Below, piece by piece: positions 51,501-62,330 of a stretch of 64,000 nucleotides of DNA. The notes below the pieces were generated by a model that searched no databases, was not told the DNA's origin, and saw nothing but the letters and a program-made list of their open reading frames with translations. The stretch is from the NCBI RefSeq assembly GCF_051020765.1, contig NW_027469208.1, forward strand, positions 186,001-250,000, given 5' to 3'. The DNA is from Lasioglossum baleicum. Lineage: Eukaryota > Arthropoda > Insecta > Hymenoptera > Halictidae. Position 1 is the stretch's first letter. Each line of letters opens with the position of its first letter. A program made the position numbers and the translations under genes.

Positions 51501-52863
51501 GAAATTGGAAAACGTCACCAGGCAAGAATACGCCAATCGAACTGGAAGCTAACGAACCACATTGGACCCAAGTATCATACGACCTCTTAGGACCGTATAA
51601 CGCAAGAGATTGGGTACTCAAATTACATGAACTCGTGACTCTGCAACCAAGCCAGAAGAATATAAAATTCGGCAATCATGAAATCAAGGCGCTGGACTTG
51701 ATCAATATACAACTAATGTTAAAATACTGGATGAAATATTATGAAGGTACGAATCTAAAATTTGCAACATAACGTATAAAGGAACATAGTCATGAAGAAA
51801 CCAAGCAGTTCCTATATGAATCCCACGGCTTACAACAACATATAGGAGAGTACAGCACGACGGAACTAATTAACAGCAAATATTACTGGCAAACTTCGAA
51901 AAGATGTAATGGAATACATAAGAAGCTGCAAAACCAGTCAGACCAACAAAATAACAAGAGTGAGACCAAAAGAAGAGGCAATCATCACTGATGTACCAGT
52001 GAACCGAAACGACAAGGTGGGGCTCAACATAATTGGACCATTACCAAGAAGAAAATCAGGAAATCAGTTTACACTCTCAATACCGGACTGTTTAAAAAAT
52101 ACCTAATGCTGATGCCTTTATAGAACCAACAAGCTTCATGAATTATCAACTCCCTTCTAGATTTATTACATATACATAATTTCCTCCACAAAACACATAC
52201 TATCAGACCAAGGACAGAATTTCATATGTCAATTAATGACAGAATTTGAAAACATGATTAACATAAAGCATATAAAAATCACCAGATTTCACCCACAGTC
52301 AAATGGCAGTCTCGAAAGAGCTCATGCAATGATAAAGGACATGCTGAGAACTAATATTGGTCAACAACAAAATGATTGGGACGGAAAACTAAAATACATT
52401 AGCCTAGCTTACAACACCACGATTCATGCAGGAACCGGTTATTCACGTTTCGAATTAACATTCGGAAGACGAGCTAATCTACCTTCTGCTATAGTAATTA
52501 CCCCTAATGTATCTACAGACACTCTGGTAGAACTTTGGGAACAAATACATCTAGAACACGCGTTCTCACTCAGGAGAGTGAGTTAGAAAGTTCTCACTTA
52601 GAATACGCGAAAAGAATAACGGAAAAAAATAAAGAGAAATATAAAGCTTTACAAGATAGTGTAATCAAACATAAATGTATATACATAAAGGAGACTTAGT
52701 ACTTTTGCATAATGAAAGTAAAGCTAATAAACTCGATCAGGAATGGTTAGGACCGTACGAGGTATTCGAAGTTAAAACCCCTAATTATGTTACATTCATA
52801 TATGATAAATTAGTTACAGTACACGGGAACAGAATCCAACCATATTATTGCAGATCCAACTAA
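51501..52863 (+). pseudogene. pol: integrase remnant with GPY/F tail
   Basis: The zinc-binding N-terminus (H-x3-H-like, then a single surviving Cys of the C-x2-C pair near 51935) precedes the catalytic core 'VGLNIIGPLPRRKSGNQ'. Here the first catalytic Asp is Asn (codon 52026-52028). The second Asp (52206-52208, SDQGQNF) and the Glu (52314-52316, SNGSLERAH) are 35 residues apart, the expected DD35E spacing. A frame change near 52590 leads to the C-terminal GPY/F module, 'QEWLGPYEVFEV', at about 52740-52775. Several stops separate the parts. Confidence 0.88.
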
Positions 52864-52989
52864 TCAAAGCGACGGACCTAATAATTCTGGAGGGAGAAAA
52901 CAGCCAAATAGTAACGTAAGGAATTGAAACCGCGTACACGTAACACAAAGAAACAAAAATTACACTAATATTTAGCATAAACGAACTAA

Positions 52990-54630
52990 CTGACTGAGGA
53001 ACAAATATATACCATCAAACGCAACCTAAAAGAATATTGCAAACAGCCACAAACAGAGTGCGAGACTACAGACTATCAAACTATAAAGTCGAAGGTTAAT
53101 AATCTCAAACGACGATTAGACAAACTACGAATACTGTTACACCTTAGACCAAAGAAAGGACTTATTAACGCCATAGGTAGCATAACTAAATCATTATCTG
53201 GAACATTGGACGAAACTGACCTGAAGCTTGTGAATGAAAATCTAGACAAGCTCTATGACAGACAGAATATATTCTCTCAAATAATACAAAACCAAACAGC
53301 ATTAATCAGAAGTTTCATACACGATGAAGCATCACAACATGTATTAAATAGAATTAATCAAGGAGATACAAGGATAGGTCAAATAGAAAATAAGGAACAT
53401 TTAAACGATACATTATTAATTATAGAAATAATATTGTCGGACCTAGCTAATAGAATTGACGACATTTACCTCATGTTAACATTAGGCAAAAAGGGTATAA
53501 TAGACACAATATTCATACCTATAGATACATTTATAAGTACAATGGTAAAATTAACAACTTTCCATGATCGATTCATAGAACCGACCATACCTAACTTTCA
53601 ATCGATAATCGATATTAGCGAAGTAGTTCTAGAAACTAAAGAAGAAACTTTGTTATACCAAATTAAAACCCCAATATTAGAAAACGAACCATGGAAACTT
53701 TTAAAATAGTACGCTGTACCCAAGAAATCAGGAGAAATATTCATGGCCCCAATTCTGAACCACGAATATGCGTTAATACGAACATCCGCACACATAACAA
53801 TGGACAATGAACAATTGCGAACACCATGTAAAACCACCAGTATAGGATTAGTTTGTAGAAATAATCAACCGGTACGGTACGGCAAAGAAGAAAATGTATG
53901 TAAATCGAAATGCAGTACGGCTATATTCAAGATAGATCAGCCATCATTCGTACCCATGAAAACCAATAACAAATTCATCACAATACCTGAAAATAGCATA
54001 ACGATTTGGATCTTATGCACAACACACGAAACACTCCACTTAGAAAAACCTAGTATAATTTCAGCCAAACACCCTTGCTCACTTTCATACGCAGACAACA
54101 CATTGAAAATAGGAGAAGTACAAAAAGAAGTAATTATAAGAATAAACAACTACACTATGACATACAACATAGACACAGAAAAAGCTGGATTCATATCAGA
54201 CGAAAAACCCATAATACCTAGAGTCACACCAAATTTCAATAACTACAAACACAATTTAGATATATTAGATGATCAAATCAATAAAATGCAAACCCAACAC
54301 AGACTCACCACACTTACCAATGTATCATACTCTACACTCACCTATATAGGATGGATATCATTAGTATTAGTCACCGTTTACACTTTGTATAAGACAGGAT
54401 TACTAAAGCATTGCATACCTGCGAATTTATGCATAATGATATTCTGTAACAACAACCAAATCACGATACCTCCAAGCACCAACGCCGTAGTACCAGTACC
54501 CACACCGATTCTACGAAGACATAGGGTGACCTTCCAAGACCTAGAACAGGAAGAAGGATCAATCATCCAAATCAAACCCGAGATCGTACGATTCACAGGA
54601 GTGAAGCACATTCTAAGAAGGGGGGTGTGA
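52990..54630 (+). pseudogene. env: errantivirus-type envelope fusion protein, one in-frame stop
   Basis: The protein would be the membrane fusion glycoprotein of the element. One frame runs from a stop near 52987 to the TGA at 54628-54630, broken only by TAG at 53707-53709. In order: a charged N-terminal part; a basic RPKK at 53146-53157 where these proteins are usually cleaved; a glycine-rich fusion-peptide-like stretch, GLINAIGSITKSLSGTLD; a long helical region; a Cys-containing ectodomain (about 53820-54090); a hydrophobic segment at about 54331-54393 (YIGWISLVLVTVY), the transmembrane anchor; and a cytoplasmic tail. This layout is that of insect errantivirus Env and the related F-type fusion proteins. 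No clear signal peptide or start ATG is seen; such env genes are usually expressed from a spliced RNA. The last Arg of the usual cleavage motif is absent. Confidence 0.85.
54615..54625 (+). other. Polypurine tract
   Basis: AAGAAGGGGGG directly before the 3' LTR, the expected plus-strand primer. It lies inside the last codons of env. Confidence 0.8.
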
Positions 54631-55004
54631 CGCCAGCCAAACTCCAGCCGACGCATCACTAGACGCATCGCCCAGATAGCAACCGCAGCAAAATCAGCCA
54701 AAACCAGACGACACGTGACTAGAAACCGCTTACTCAACCAGAAAATTATAGTATAAAAACCGATCACTAACGAATAAAACAGTTCCATATTATACCTCAA
54801 ATGGAACGTTTCCACATTCGTATACCTATCCTGAAAACTTACGTTAAATATTTAAATTATTCATCATCGGTATTACACTTATTTTCGAAATAAGTATTTA
54901 TATAAGAAATATTGTTTCTTTCAGAACGGGGGCCCTTCTACCAAGGTTGAAGACCCGCCCATTTATCTTTCATTTCAATACTTGCCACGTATTTTCCGGT
55001 GACA
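54628..55004 (+). repeat. 3' LTR (377 bp)
   Basis: Starts TGACGCCAGCC and ends CCGGTGACA. TATAAAA is at 54752-54758 and AATAAA at 54773-54778. By eye it is closer to the solo LTR at 46337-46869 (apart from its U3 duplication) than to the element's own 5' LTR. Its first three bases form the env stop codon. Confidence 0.88.
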
Positions 55005-55054
55005 AAATTGGTTTATATTTCATTTCAATACTTGCCACGTATTTCTCCGTGACA
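55005..55054 (+). repeat. Extra LTR terminus after the 3' LTR
   Basis: After the LTR end comes AAATTGG, the same bases that follow the 5' LTR at the start of the leader. Then a second copy of the last about 45 bp of the LTR follows (tttcatttcaatacttgcc through cgtgaca). Satellite B resumes at 55055. This suggests a collapsed LTR-leader-LTR arrangement rather than a simple insertion end. Confidence 0.75.
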
Positions 55055-57043
55055 AGGTTAAATGAAATAACAAAGGCCATTCACAGGGGTCTCTCCTACC
55101 GTCCGTATGAAGTTGCAAGGTCTCGCCAGTCGTGTCTGTCCGGCAGCGTAAGTACGTACATAGTCAATTAGATAAAATAAGAATGAGCTTAACAAAGCAT
55201 TGTCATAAGCGTACACACAATGAATTACGAAGATACTACAGCATAGGTACGTATCCTGAAAAATATATAAACTATCAAGGAATTTAACATAATTTTGACA
55301 TAAGCATACACACAAATAATTCCAATGCCACTTTTACTAGGAAATACATTTTTTTATCCTATAAATTGAAAAATGGGGATAAATCGAAAACATCAGAAAA
55401 ATAAATTACAGTATGTAGAAACAAATCGAAAACTGCGAAAGAATGCACACGGTACAATATTATGGTCAAAGCAATTAACGAAGGCCATCCAGTAGTGCCA
55501 CTCTGCACTGCGGTACGCAACAATAAGACCTCCCCAGTCGTGTAGCTCCGTCAGCGTGAGTGCGAATACAGAATATCATATGAAATAACAACATTTTATA
55601 GAAAATATTCCCATAATCGTAATCTCAACAAATTCCAGTGACATATTTGGATGGAAATACAGTCTGCTAAGCTAGAGAATGAAAAGGTTGGATAAAATCG
55701 AAAATATCATAACATGTAGTAACAATATGTATAAAGATATGGGAGATACTGAAAAAATGCGTACCATACACAATCACGTTTGAAGAAGTAAACGAAGGCC
55801 ATGCAGTAGTGCCACTTTCCTCTGCGGTTCACAACCACATCGCCGGATGTGTCGCTCCCGCATCGTAGGTATGCATACAGGCAATCTTATAAAATAACAA
55901 TATACTTAACAAAATATTGCTATAAACGTGCACTCAAGTAATTCCACAAGTACTTTTACAAAGAAGTTCAATTTGTTAAGCAACAAATTGAAAATTTTGA
56001 AAAAAAATGGAAAATATCGTAACCGAAAAATACAGCATGCATAAATAAATGGAAGACTGGGAAAAAATTAGTACGGTACATATTCGAGCTTAAACGAATT
56101 ACAGAAAACCACCTTGTAGAGCAAATCCGATCTGCCGTACGCAACTGCAAGTCCGCGGCAGTCATGTCGCTCCGGCTGTGGAGGTACGTATACCGGCAAT
56201 CATATAAAATAATTAGGAGCATGACCAGATACTTACATAAACGTTTACTCAACAATATCAAAAGACACCTTTACAGAGACATACAATTTTTTACATACAA
56301 AGTTGAAAATTTTGAAAAAAATCGAAAATATCATAAAAGTGAAAAACAGTATGAATAGACAAATGAAAAACTGGGGAAGAATTCATACGGTACATAATCA
56401 AGGTTATCGAAATTAATGAAAACCATGTAGTAGTGTCGCTCCGATCTGCTGTATGCAACCACAAGTCCGCACCATTCCAGTCACTACGGCAGTGTAGGTA
56501 CGTATACAGACAATAATATGAAATAACAATACGTTTAACGAAATCTTGTCATATCTGTAGACTCAACAATCTCTATCGGCACAGTTATAGAGAAATACAA
56601 TTTTTTAAACAAAAAATAGAAAATTTTGAATAAAAAATTGGAAATATCAGAACAGTGAAGTACAATCTGTGTAAATAAATGATAAACTGTGTAAAAATCT
56701 ATACGGTGCAAAGTCATGGTAAAAGCAGAAATGAACGAAGACCGTATAGTAGGGCACTCAGAACTGCCGTACGGAGTTACAAGTCCTCGCCAGTAGTGAT
56801 GCTCCGACAGCGTGTGTACGTATACACACAATCATATGAAATAATAATATGCTTAGCAAAGTATTGCCATAAACGTACACTCAACTATCTCCTAGGACAC
56901 CTTTGCTAAGGAATATAGTTTTCTAAACTGAATATTGAAAATTTTGAAAGAAATTGAACGTATCGTAACTGTAAATTACAGTATGTGTAAGCAAATGGGA
57001 GATACTGGGAAAATGCATACCGTACAAAATCATATTTAAAACG
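55055..57043 (+). repeat. Satellite B array, forward (about 6.5 monomers)
   Basis: Forward B resumes inside the monomer at 'aggttaaatgaaataac'. Regular cores recur near 55490, 55800, 56110, 56430 and 56760. It ends in 'catatttaaaacgttaag' where non-satellite sequence starts. Confidence 0.88.
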
Positions 57044-57290
57044 TTAAGTGCCGAAGCTGAATTGCCGATCCGTTCAGGCCCTGACGCGGCCGACGCTGCT
57101 GACGGACGAGACGAATTGTCGGCTCGAGGAACGCAGTTTTCTACCGAGGGCCTTCATCTCCCTCGCCTTGGGAAACTGTCAGACATTTTCCTCCTATTGC
57201 AATAAATTCTTCTTTGTATTCACATACTGAGTTTTCTTGAAATCCTCACAATTTGCCCGATGGTAAGAAAACGAAACGCGAGGCTAAACA
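57044..57290. other. GC-rich unassigned stretch before the second piggyBac remnant
   Basis: Non-satellite sequence starting at a TTAA (57044-57047). A CG-rich part is followed by 'ttgcaataaattcttc', with AATAAA near 57201, and then 'gtattcaca'. The stretch from about 57049 to 57224 begins TG and ends CA, so it could be a small LTR. No direct repeats flank it, and it could equally be the left end of the piggyBac-like element. No terminal inverted repeat partner was found. Confidence 0.4.
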
Positions 57291-58945
57291 TTGCCTGAAC
57301 GTCTAACGAATCCTCGGTCGCACAGAACTCACAGTTCAGTTTCATTCACCATAGTAGATCCACCAATTCTCTTGTTCACCACAAATTCAAAGTTTCGTAC
57401 TGTTCAAAATATGTTGAATGGGTCAGAAAATGGTACATCGAGCGCATTAATTTTTCCGCCTAGAAATTGTCGGCGCCGTGCTTTGCTTTCATCCGAAGAC
57501 GATATATTATTAGATAATGTGCATATACACAACGATATAGCTCAAGATCAAGATTGCTTTGATCCAAGAGGGAACCAACCGAATATCACAACCTTTACGA
57601 GTATGTACGGTGTTTACACAAGTAATATTTAATTGCAGAATTGTGTCAATATAGAAGACTTCTATGCGCTGTTAGTCACTGATGAAGTGCTTGAAGAAAT
57701 AAGTGAACAGACGAATATATTCGTTACACAAAAACAATCTACGGTTACTTCGAAGCGTATACATCGGTGGAAACCTACCAATAAAGAAGAAATCAAGCGC
57801 CATCTTGGGCTCATTATTTGGATGGTACTTATAAAATATCCAGGTATATGTTTATACAGGTCAATGGATCCTGTATATTCTCATCCGTTCCCTTACAAAA
57901 TAATGAGCAGGAATCGTTTCCAAATACCTTTACGAATGCTGCATTTCAGAATCAATGATACATCCGATTTTACCAGTCGGTTATAGAAAATACCGCCAAT
58001 TTTAGTTGAGCCGAGTAAAAATTTTAAAAGGTATTACAATCCAACAGAAGTAGTCTGTGTTGACGAATCCATGATCCCGTTTCGTGGGCGGACTGTATTT
58101 CGGCAATTTATAAAGCAGAAAAGGAATAAATACGGTATAAAGATTATCAAATTCTGCTGCGGATTTGTATATACATACAACTTCTGTATCTACAGTGGCA
58201 ATGTATCAGATGATGTGAACACAACACCGTCAATTACTGTAATAAATTTGTGCCAAGACATATTTAACAAAGGCCACATAGTATGTACGGACATTTGGTA
58301 CACTAGTGTAAATTTAGCAAAGTAACTACTATAACGGAATACGCATTTGATGGGCACTCTACGAAATAATCGTAAAGGCATTCCGAAAAATGTAGTGGCC
58401 GAGAAACTGAAACGGAGAGAGTGTTTTGCACAGAAAAGTCGAGAAGCAATCTCGATTAAAAATGGGATGTAAAGCGTGTTGTTTTGATACTGTCAACTAA
58501 ATATTCCTCAGAAATGGAACCTGTTCGCACCAGAAGACACCTCACCAACAAACCAAAAATAGTAATTGATTATAACGCGGGAAAAAATCGATCGACCTTT
58601 CGGATCAAATGGTCGCATGCAGCAATCCATTGGGAAAATCAATGAAGGCAGTACTGGAAATTAGGATTTGGAATTCTATTGAACACTGCGAATATAATCT
58701 CTTTTTTTCTGTGTCAAGAAACAACGGGCCAGAAATTATCTATTACAGAATTTCGCAGAAAGCAGGTCCAGACACTCACACAGAGAAACGGCGAAGAAAC
58801 CAACAGCAGAGCAAAACCTCGGTATCATTTGGTGTAAAAGGAAGGCACGGCACAAAAAATTCGGAGATACTGCGCTCAAGGTTACACTAATAATTCACGA
58901 ATAATAGGATCAAAGATGGCAAAAAATTTTAATCGAAAAGTTAGC
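57291..58945 (+). pseudogene. piggyBac-like transposase, second lineage, broken
   Basis: A TTAA-type transposase pseudogene. The acidic N-terminus (LLSSEDDILLDNVHIHND) is followed, after a stop at about 57630, by 'INIEDFYALL'-like and 'RWKPTNKEEIKRHLGLIIW' motifs, then 'MSRNRFQIPLRMLHF' (the MsRdRF..l.r.lHF box). The catalytic aspartates are visible: VDESM at 58062-58064, CTDIWYTS at 58290-58292 and, in another frame, SIDLSDQ at 58594-58596, followed by VACSNPL. The C-terminus reads LLNTANIISFFL, SITEFRRKQVQTL and a decayed Cys-containing end. Frameshifts lie near 57985, 58320 and 58585. All three aspartates survive, but the reading frame does not. AATAAA follows at 58986. Confidence 0.88.
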
Positions 58946-59085
58946 CCCTTTTGCAATGAACGTAAACACAAATTTACCTTGATTTAATAAAATATATTAA
59001 TTTTTTTTAAATGTTATATTCTCTTTTTCTATACAAAGACGGAAGAAAAACCGATGTCGCCTAAATAGAATATCTAGTCTAACAT
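58946..59085. other. Tail of the second piggyBac-like remnant
   Basis: AT-rich stretch with AATAAA at about 58986 and a T run, then unassigned sequence up to satellite B. I see no TTAA-flanked terminus matching the left side, so the right end of the element is probably lost. Confidence 0.4.
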
Positions 59086-59235
59086 CTGTGCGTAAAGACA
59101 ATCATCTAAAATAACAAGAAGGTTCACATGATATTGTACTAAACTTACACTGAACTAATTATAAAGAAACTTTTACTAGGAACAACAATTTTTGAAATAA
59201 TGAAATAGAAATCATGAAAAAGAACGAAAAAGGAA
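59086..59235 (+). repeat. Satellite B fragment, forward
   Basis: Half a B monomer (acaatcatctaaaataac ... cttacactgaactaatta ... cttttactagg) between the piggyBac remnant and repeat C. Confidence 0.8.
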
Positions 59236-59634
59236 AAAAATTAGGATTTAATAATCCTGATTTGATATTTCCGTTTCTTTTCGTAATTTCTGCATGTCCT
59301 ACACATGTATGTACCAGCACCTGTCCCCATCCCGAGAATCCAGCTGAAGCTTTCCCAAACCTAATCCGACGTGCACATGTCAGGCCAATCCATACATGTA
59401 TTTCATATATTTATCATTGGCATTTAATAATTGTATGTAGTTATTTGTAATCTTCGATTAATTTCTGCATAACCAACACATGTGTGTCTGAGACGCTTAC
59501 CCAAAGACGAGAGTGCAACCGACTAAGCCTTCCCGTAGCGAGGCAGGCCATCTACCCGCGCCCGCACATTTTATGTATTTATTGATAGCAGTTAATAATT
59601 TCATTTTGGTAAGAATACGACTCCTGATGTGCCG
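59236..59634 (+). repeat. Repeat C, first cluster (about 2 units)
   Basis: A third repeat family of about 160 bp. It has 'acacatgtatgt' and 'acacatgtgtgt' boxes, a CCC-rich 'cccaaacctaatccgacg', 'caggccaat', and a 'tatttat...ggcatttaataatt' end, seen at about 59290-59445 and about 59470-59613. It leads into inverted satellite A. The 78-codon frame here is a shadow. Confidence 0.75.
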
Positions 59635-60150
59635 GTAGTCAAGCAGTTTGTCAGCGTCACCACGTCTCTTGAGAGCCGAACCGCTATGTCAATATCTTCA
59701 CCTACCTTGTTATTCAGAGGGGCAGACCAGGAATTCCGGTACGCAAACCACAGAACAGTATTGCCAATAGACACCTTAATTCATGGCACCAATATTGATG
59801 CCGCAGTCAGACCCTGCGAGAAGTTTGCACCCTGTAGAGTAGTCGATACTTTTACCGGAGCCCTTAAGTACCGAGAACATAACCCGCTGTATTAAGACTG
59901 CAACTGAATGTTCGTGGAAACAAGTAAGTGGAATGCCGACGGACGCTTCGATTACTTCATGCATGAATAGGAAGATCTAGAATCAAACCGCTCGAGAACG
60001 TTACCTCCTTCTTTGTGAGTCGAACCACTAACTCAATTGCATCACCTTTACTGTTACACTGAGAGTCAGACCAGGAAATGCGAGCGTGAATCCCCAACAT
60101 TGTATTGCTAATAGACACTGTAATTCATGGTATGAATGTTAATATCGCAA
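59635..60150 (-). repeat. Satellite A, reverse (about 1.5 monomers)
   Basis: Reverse A with 'agagccgaaccgctatgtc', 'cagtattgccaatagacac', 'cgagaacgttacctccttc' and 'ctaatagacactgtaattc' boxes. It joins repeat C on the left and repeat D on the right. Confidence 0.85.
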
Positions 60151-62050
60151 TTTTCGTGGGGAATATCTGCTCAAGTCCGGCATCTTCTGTTGTCAACATA
60201 AAATATGCACCCATTCATTGAATTGTATTCTTCGGTAAGTAATTTCGTACTCTCGTCTATCTTCGTTAGAGGACATAATTGAATTAGGTTGTAAGGAAAA
60301 TAATTACAATTTTTCCTGGCAGAGGACGTAAGTGTACCCTATTGAAGGCATCTTTACACTTAATCTGCATGATGAAATTACTTTCCGCACAACCACATCA
60401 TAGCAGGTATTCTGATTCTGAAACGCTAAAACTTCTCGCATGAATCGTGCTTCGCAAGAGAATCGCGCGTTTACCATGGGAATGAAATGTCGCGTAATAC
60501 AAATTACACATGCAGATTTTGTATCACTGGAGAAAAATAAAGGTCGTTAGGTTTAGCAGCGAATATCTATTCAAATCCACTTATTTCAATCGTTGCATCA
60601 TATATACACGCCGTCATGTATTATGTTTTTGGAAAGTAATCACGTTTTTTCCCCACCGGTGTACCTAACTGTAGTTTGATGATCGAAAAGGAATATCAAT
60701 TTCGCCGAAGAACGGACGTAAATGTATCCTTTCGCAGCCTATTTCAAAATTAGACCGAATGATAGAAAAAAATAGACACGAAATTGCTTTCCTTATGACG
60801 CATCGAAAAAATGTATTCTGACGCCGAAGCGCTATAATTCTTGGTTTGAGTCATGTATCGCATCTGAATCGCAAGTAAATCGCGAGTTGGCGATGGGAAT
60901 CAAAAGTCACGTAAATATGAGATTCCTACGTTGATATTGCATCATTGGAATGTATGTGCCCGTATACATCGGGGAAACTGTAATGATCGTCACGATAGTA
61001 GTGAATTTCCGTCCAAATCAGATTATTATAGTCGTTTACATCAGGTACACACTCATTCATTGTGTTACGTATTTCGTAAAGCAGTTTCGTTTTCTCCCCA
61101 TAGAGATTCTAATTGCAATATGTTGTTCGAAAGGTAATTTTGTTTTTTCCCGGCGGAGGTCCCAATTGTATTAGGTAGTTCGAAGCGTAATTTCTAGTTT
61201 GCCCGATAGATGCCGTAATTATAATTGGATATTCCGAAAGTAATTCCTTTATTTCTGAACAGCGGAAAACAATGCATTGCTTCACAGTCAAATTCGAGGT
61301 TAAGCTGCATGAATGAAAAAACAATATTACTTTCCTAACACGAAAATGTTACCTGTATTCTGACACTGAAACCCTGAAGTAGCTAGCTATATTCGTGCTT
61401 CGCAAGTGAATCGCGTTTCTGCGGTGGGAGTCATAAATCACGTATATATGAGATACTCGCGTCGATTTCACAACCGTCGAACATATTTGCGAGCACGTAA
61501 ATAATAAACTATAAGGAACGTAATGCTGACTGTGAATTGCAGTCCAAACCCATTATTTCAGTTATTTGCATCAAATGCACACTCATTAATTATATTACCT
61601 TGATCCGATGGTAATTTCGTTTTTTTCCCATAGATGTAATAATTGTATTAGATTGTGCGGAAAGTACTTCTTCCCCGGAAGAGGACCTAATTATGGTTCT
61701 TCGGATGGACATTTCGTTCATTCCGAGCTGATGTCGCAAATTTATTCCATGGCACAACACTTCGCAATTAAGCCGCGAGGACGGAAAACGAAGTTGCTTT
61801 CTATTGAACCAATAATTAGACGTATTATGACTCTGAAACGCTGAAATTTCAATGCTGAATAATGTATCGCATGTGAATTGCGGGTTTGTATTTGGATCGA
61901 AATGTCACGTAAATATGCGATATACCCTCAGATTTCATATCATAGGAATATATTTGCACGCACACAGAAGGGAAACTATACGCTTTTGCGGGAAATATTT
62001 TGATTTTTCGCTTATTTCAGTACACGTGGTATACATTCCTTATAGTAGTA
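60151..62050 (+). repeat. Repeat D array (about 4 irregular units)
   Basis: A fourth repeat. Landmark 'cacactcattcattgtgtta' or its variants recur near 60215, 60610, 61050 and 61585. Between them are 'ttctgacgctgaaacgctg' type boxes, 'cgtgcttcgcaagtgaatcgc' and 'gggaatcaaaagtcacgtaaatatgagat'. Unit length varies from about 395 to 535 bp because an internal about 60-bp sub-repeat (gtaatttcgttttttcccc ... cctaattgtattagg) changes in copy number. No coding potential is visible. Confidence 0.8.
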
Positions 62051-62330
62051 TTAAACTGTGTTCCGGGAAATCACCCAGGACGTCTCCCGGCACGGGCTCT
62101 CTTTGTTTAAGTGAGGCATAGCATAGCGGCGACTTCACATCGTATCGTTCACTTAAGGTTTCAGACGGACGCGAACCACGATTATAGCGCTCTGATAAGC
62201 ACTGTTACATCCAGGCACGCACTTCACTCACTATGTCACTCGAAATACGACATCTTCGCCACTGAGTCTCGGATCTGCGGAGCACCGCGAAACACGTCCG
62301 CACTTCTCGGAGTCGCACGTGGAAATGTAC
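62051..62330. other. Unassigned, relatively GC-rich single-copy-like stretch
   Basis: Non-repetitive within the window: 'gggaaatcacccaggacg', 'cacgggctctctttg', 'ctgagtctcggatctgcgg'. A frame of 176 codons crosses it into repeat C but shows no family resemblance. It may be a fragment of a transposable element or a diverged end of repeat D. Confidence 0.35.

Larger units (their letters stand above)
48230..55054 (+). mobile_element. Degraded env-bearing Ty3/gypsy (errantivirus-like) LTR element
   Basis: The element runs 5' LTR, leader, gag remnant, protease, reverse transcriptase, RNase H, integrase, env, polypurine tract and 3' LTR, in the canonical Ty3/gypsy order, with an env gene as in insect errantiviruses. 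gag and pol carry many stops and frameshifts, while env has one stop. The two LTRs are only roughly three quarters identical by eye and differ by a 45-55-bp block. No target-site duplication is seen. The 3' LTR is followed by an extra copy of its own last about 45 bp. It sits in forward satellite B. It is not functional as read. Confidence 0.9.

Noticed and set aside
54378..54815. 145-codon minus-strand frame across the env end and 3' LTR
   Set aside because: Antisense to env and LTR, with no similarity to any protein I know; it is explained by the LTR sequence.
57049..57224. Solo LTR call for the CG-rich block
   Set aside because: No flanking direct repeat and no second copy in the window. 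It is kept only as an unassigned feature.
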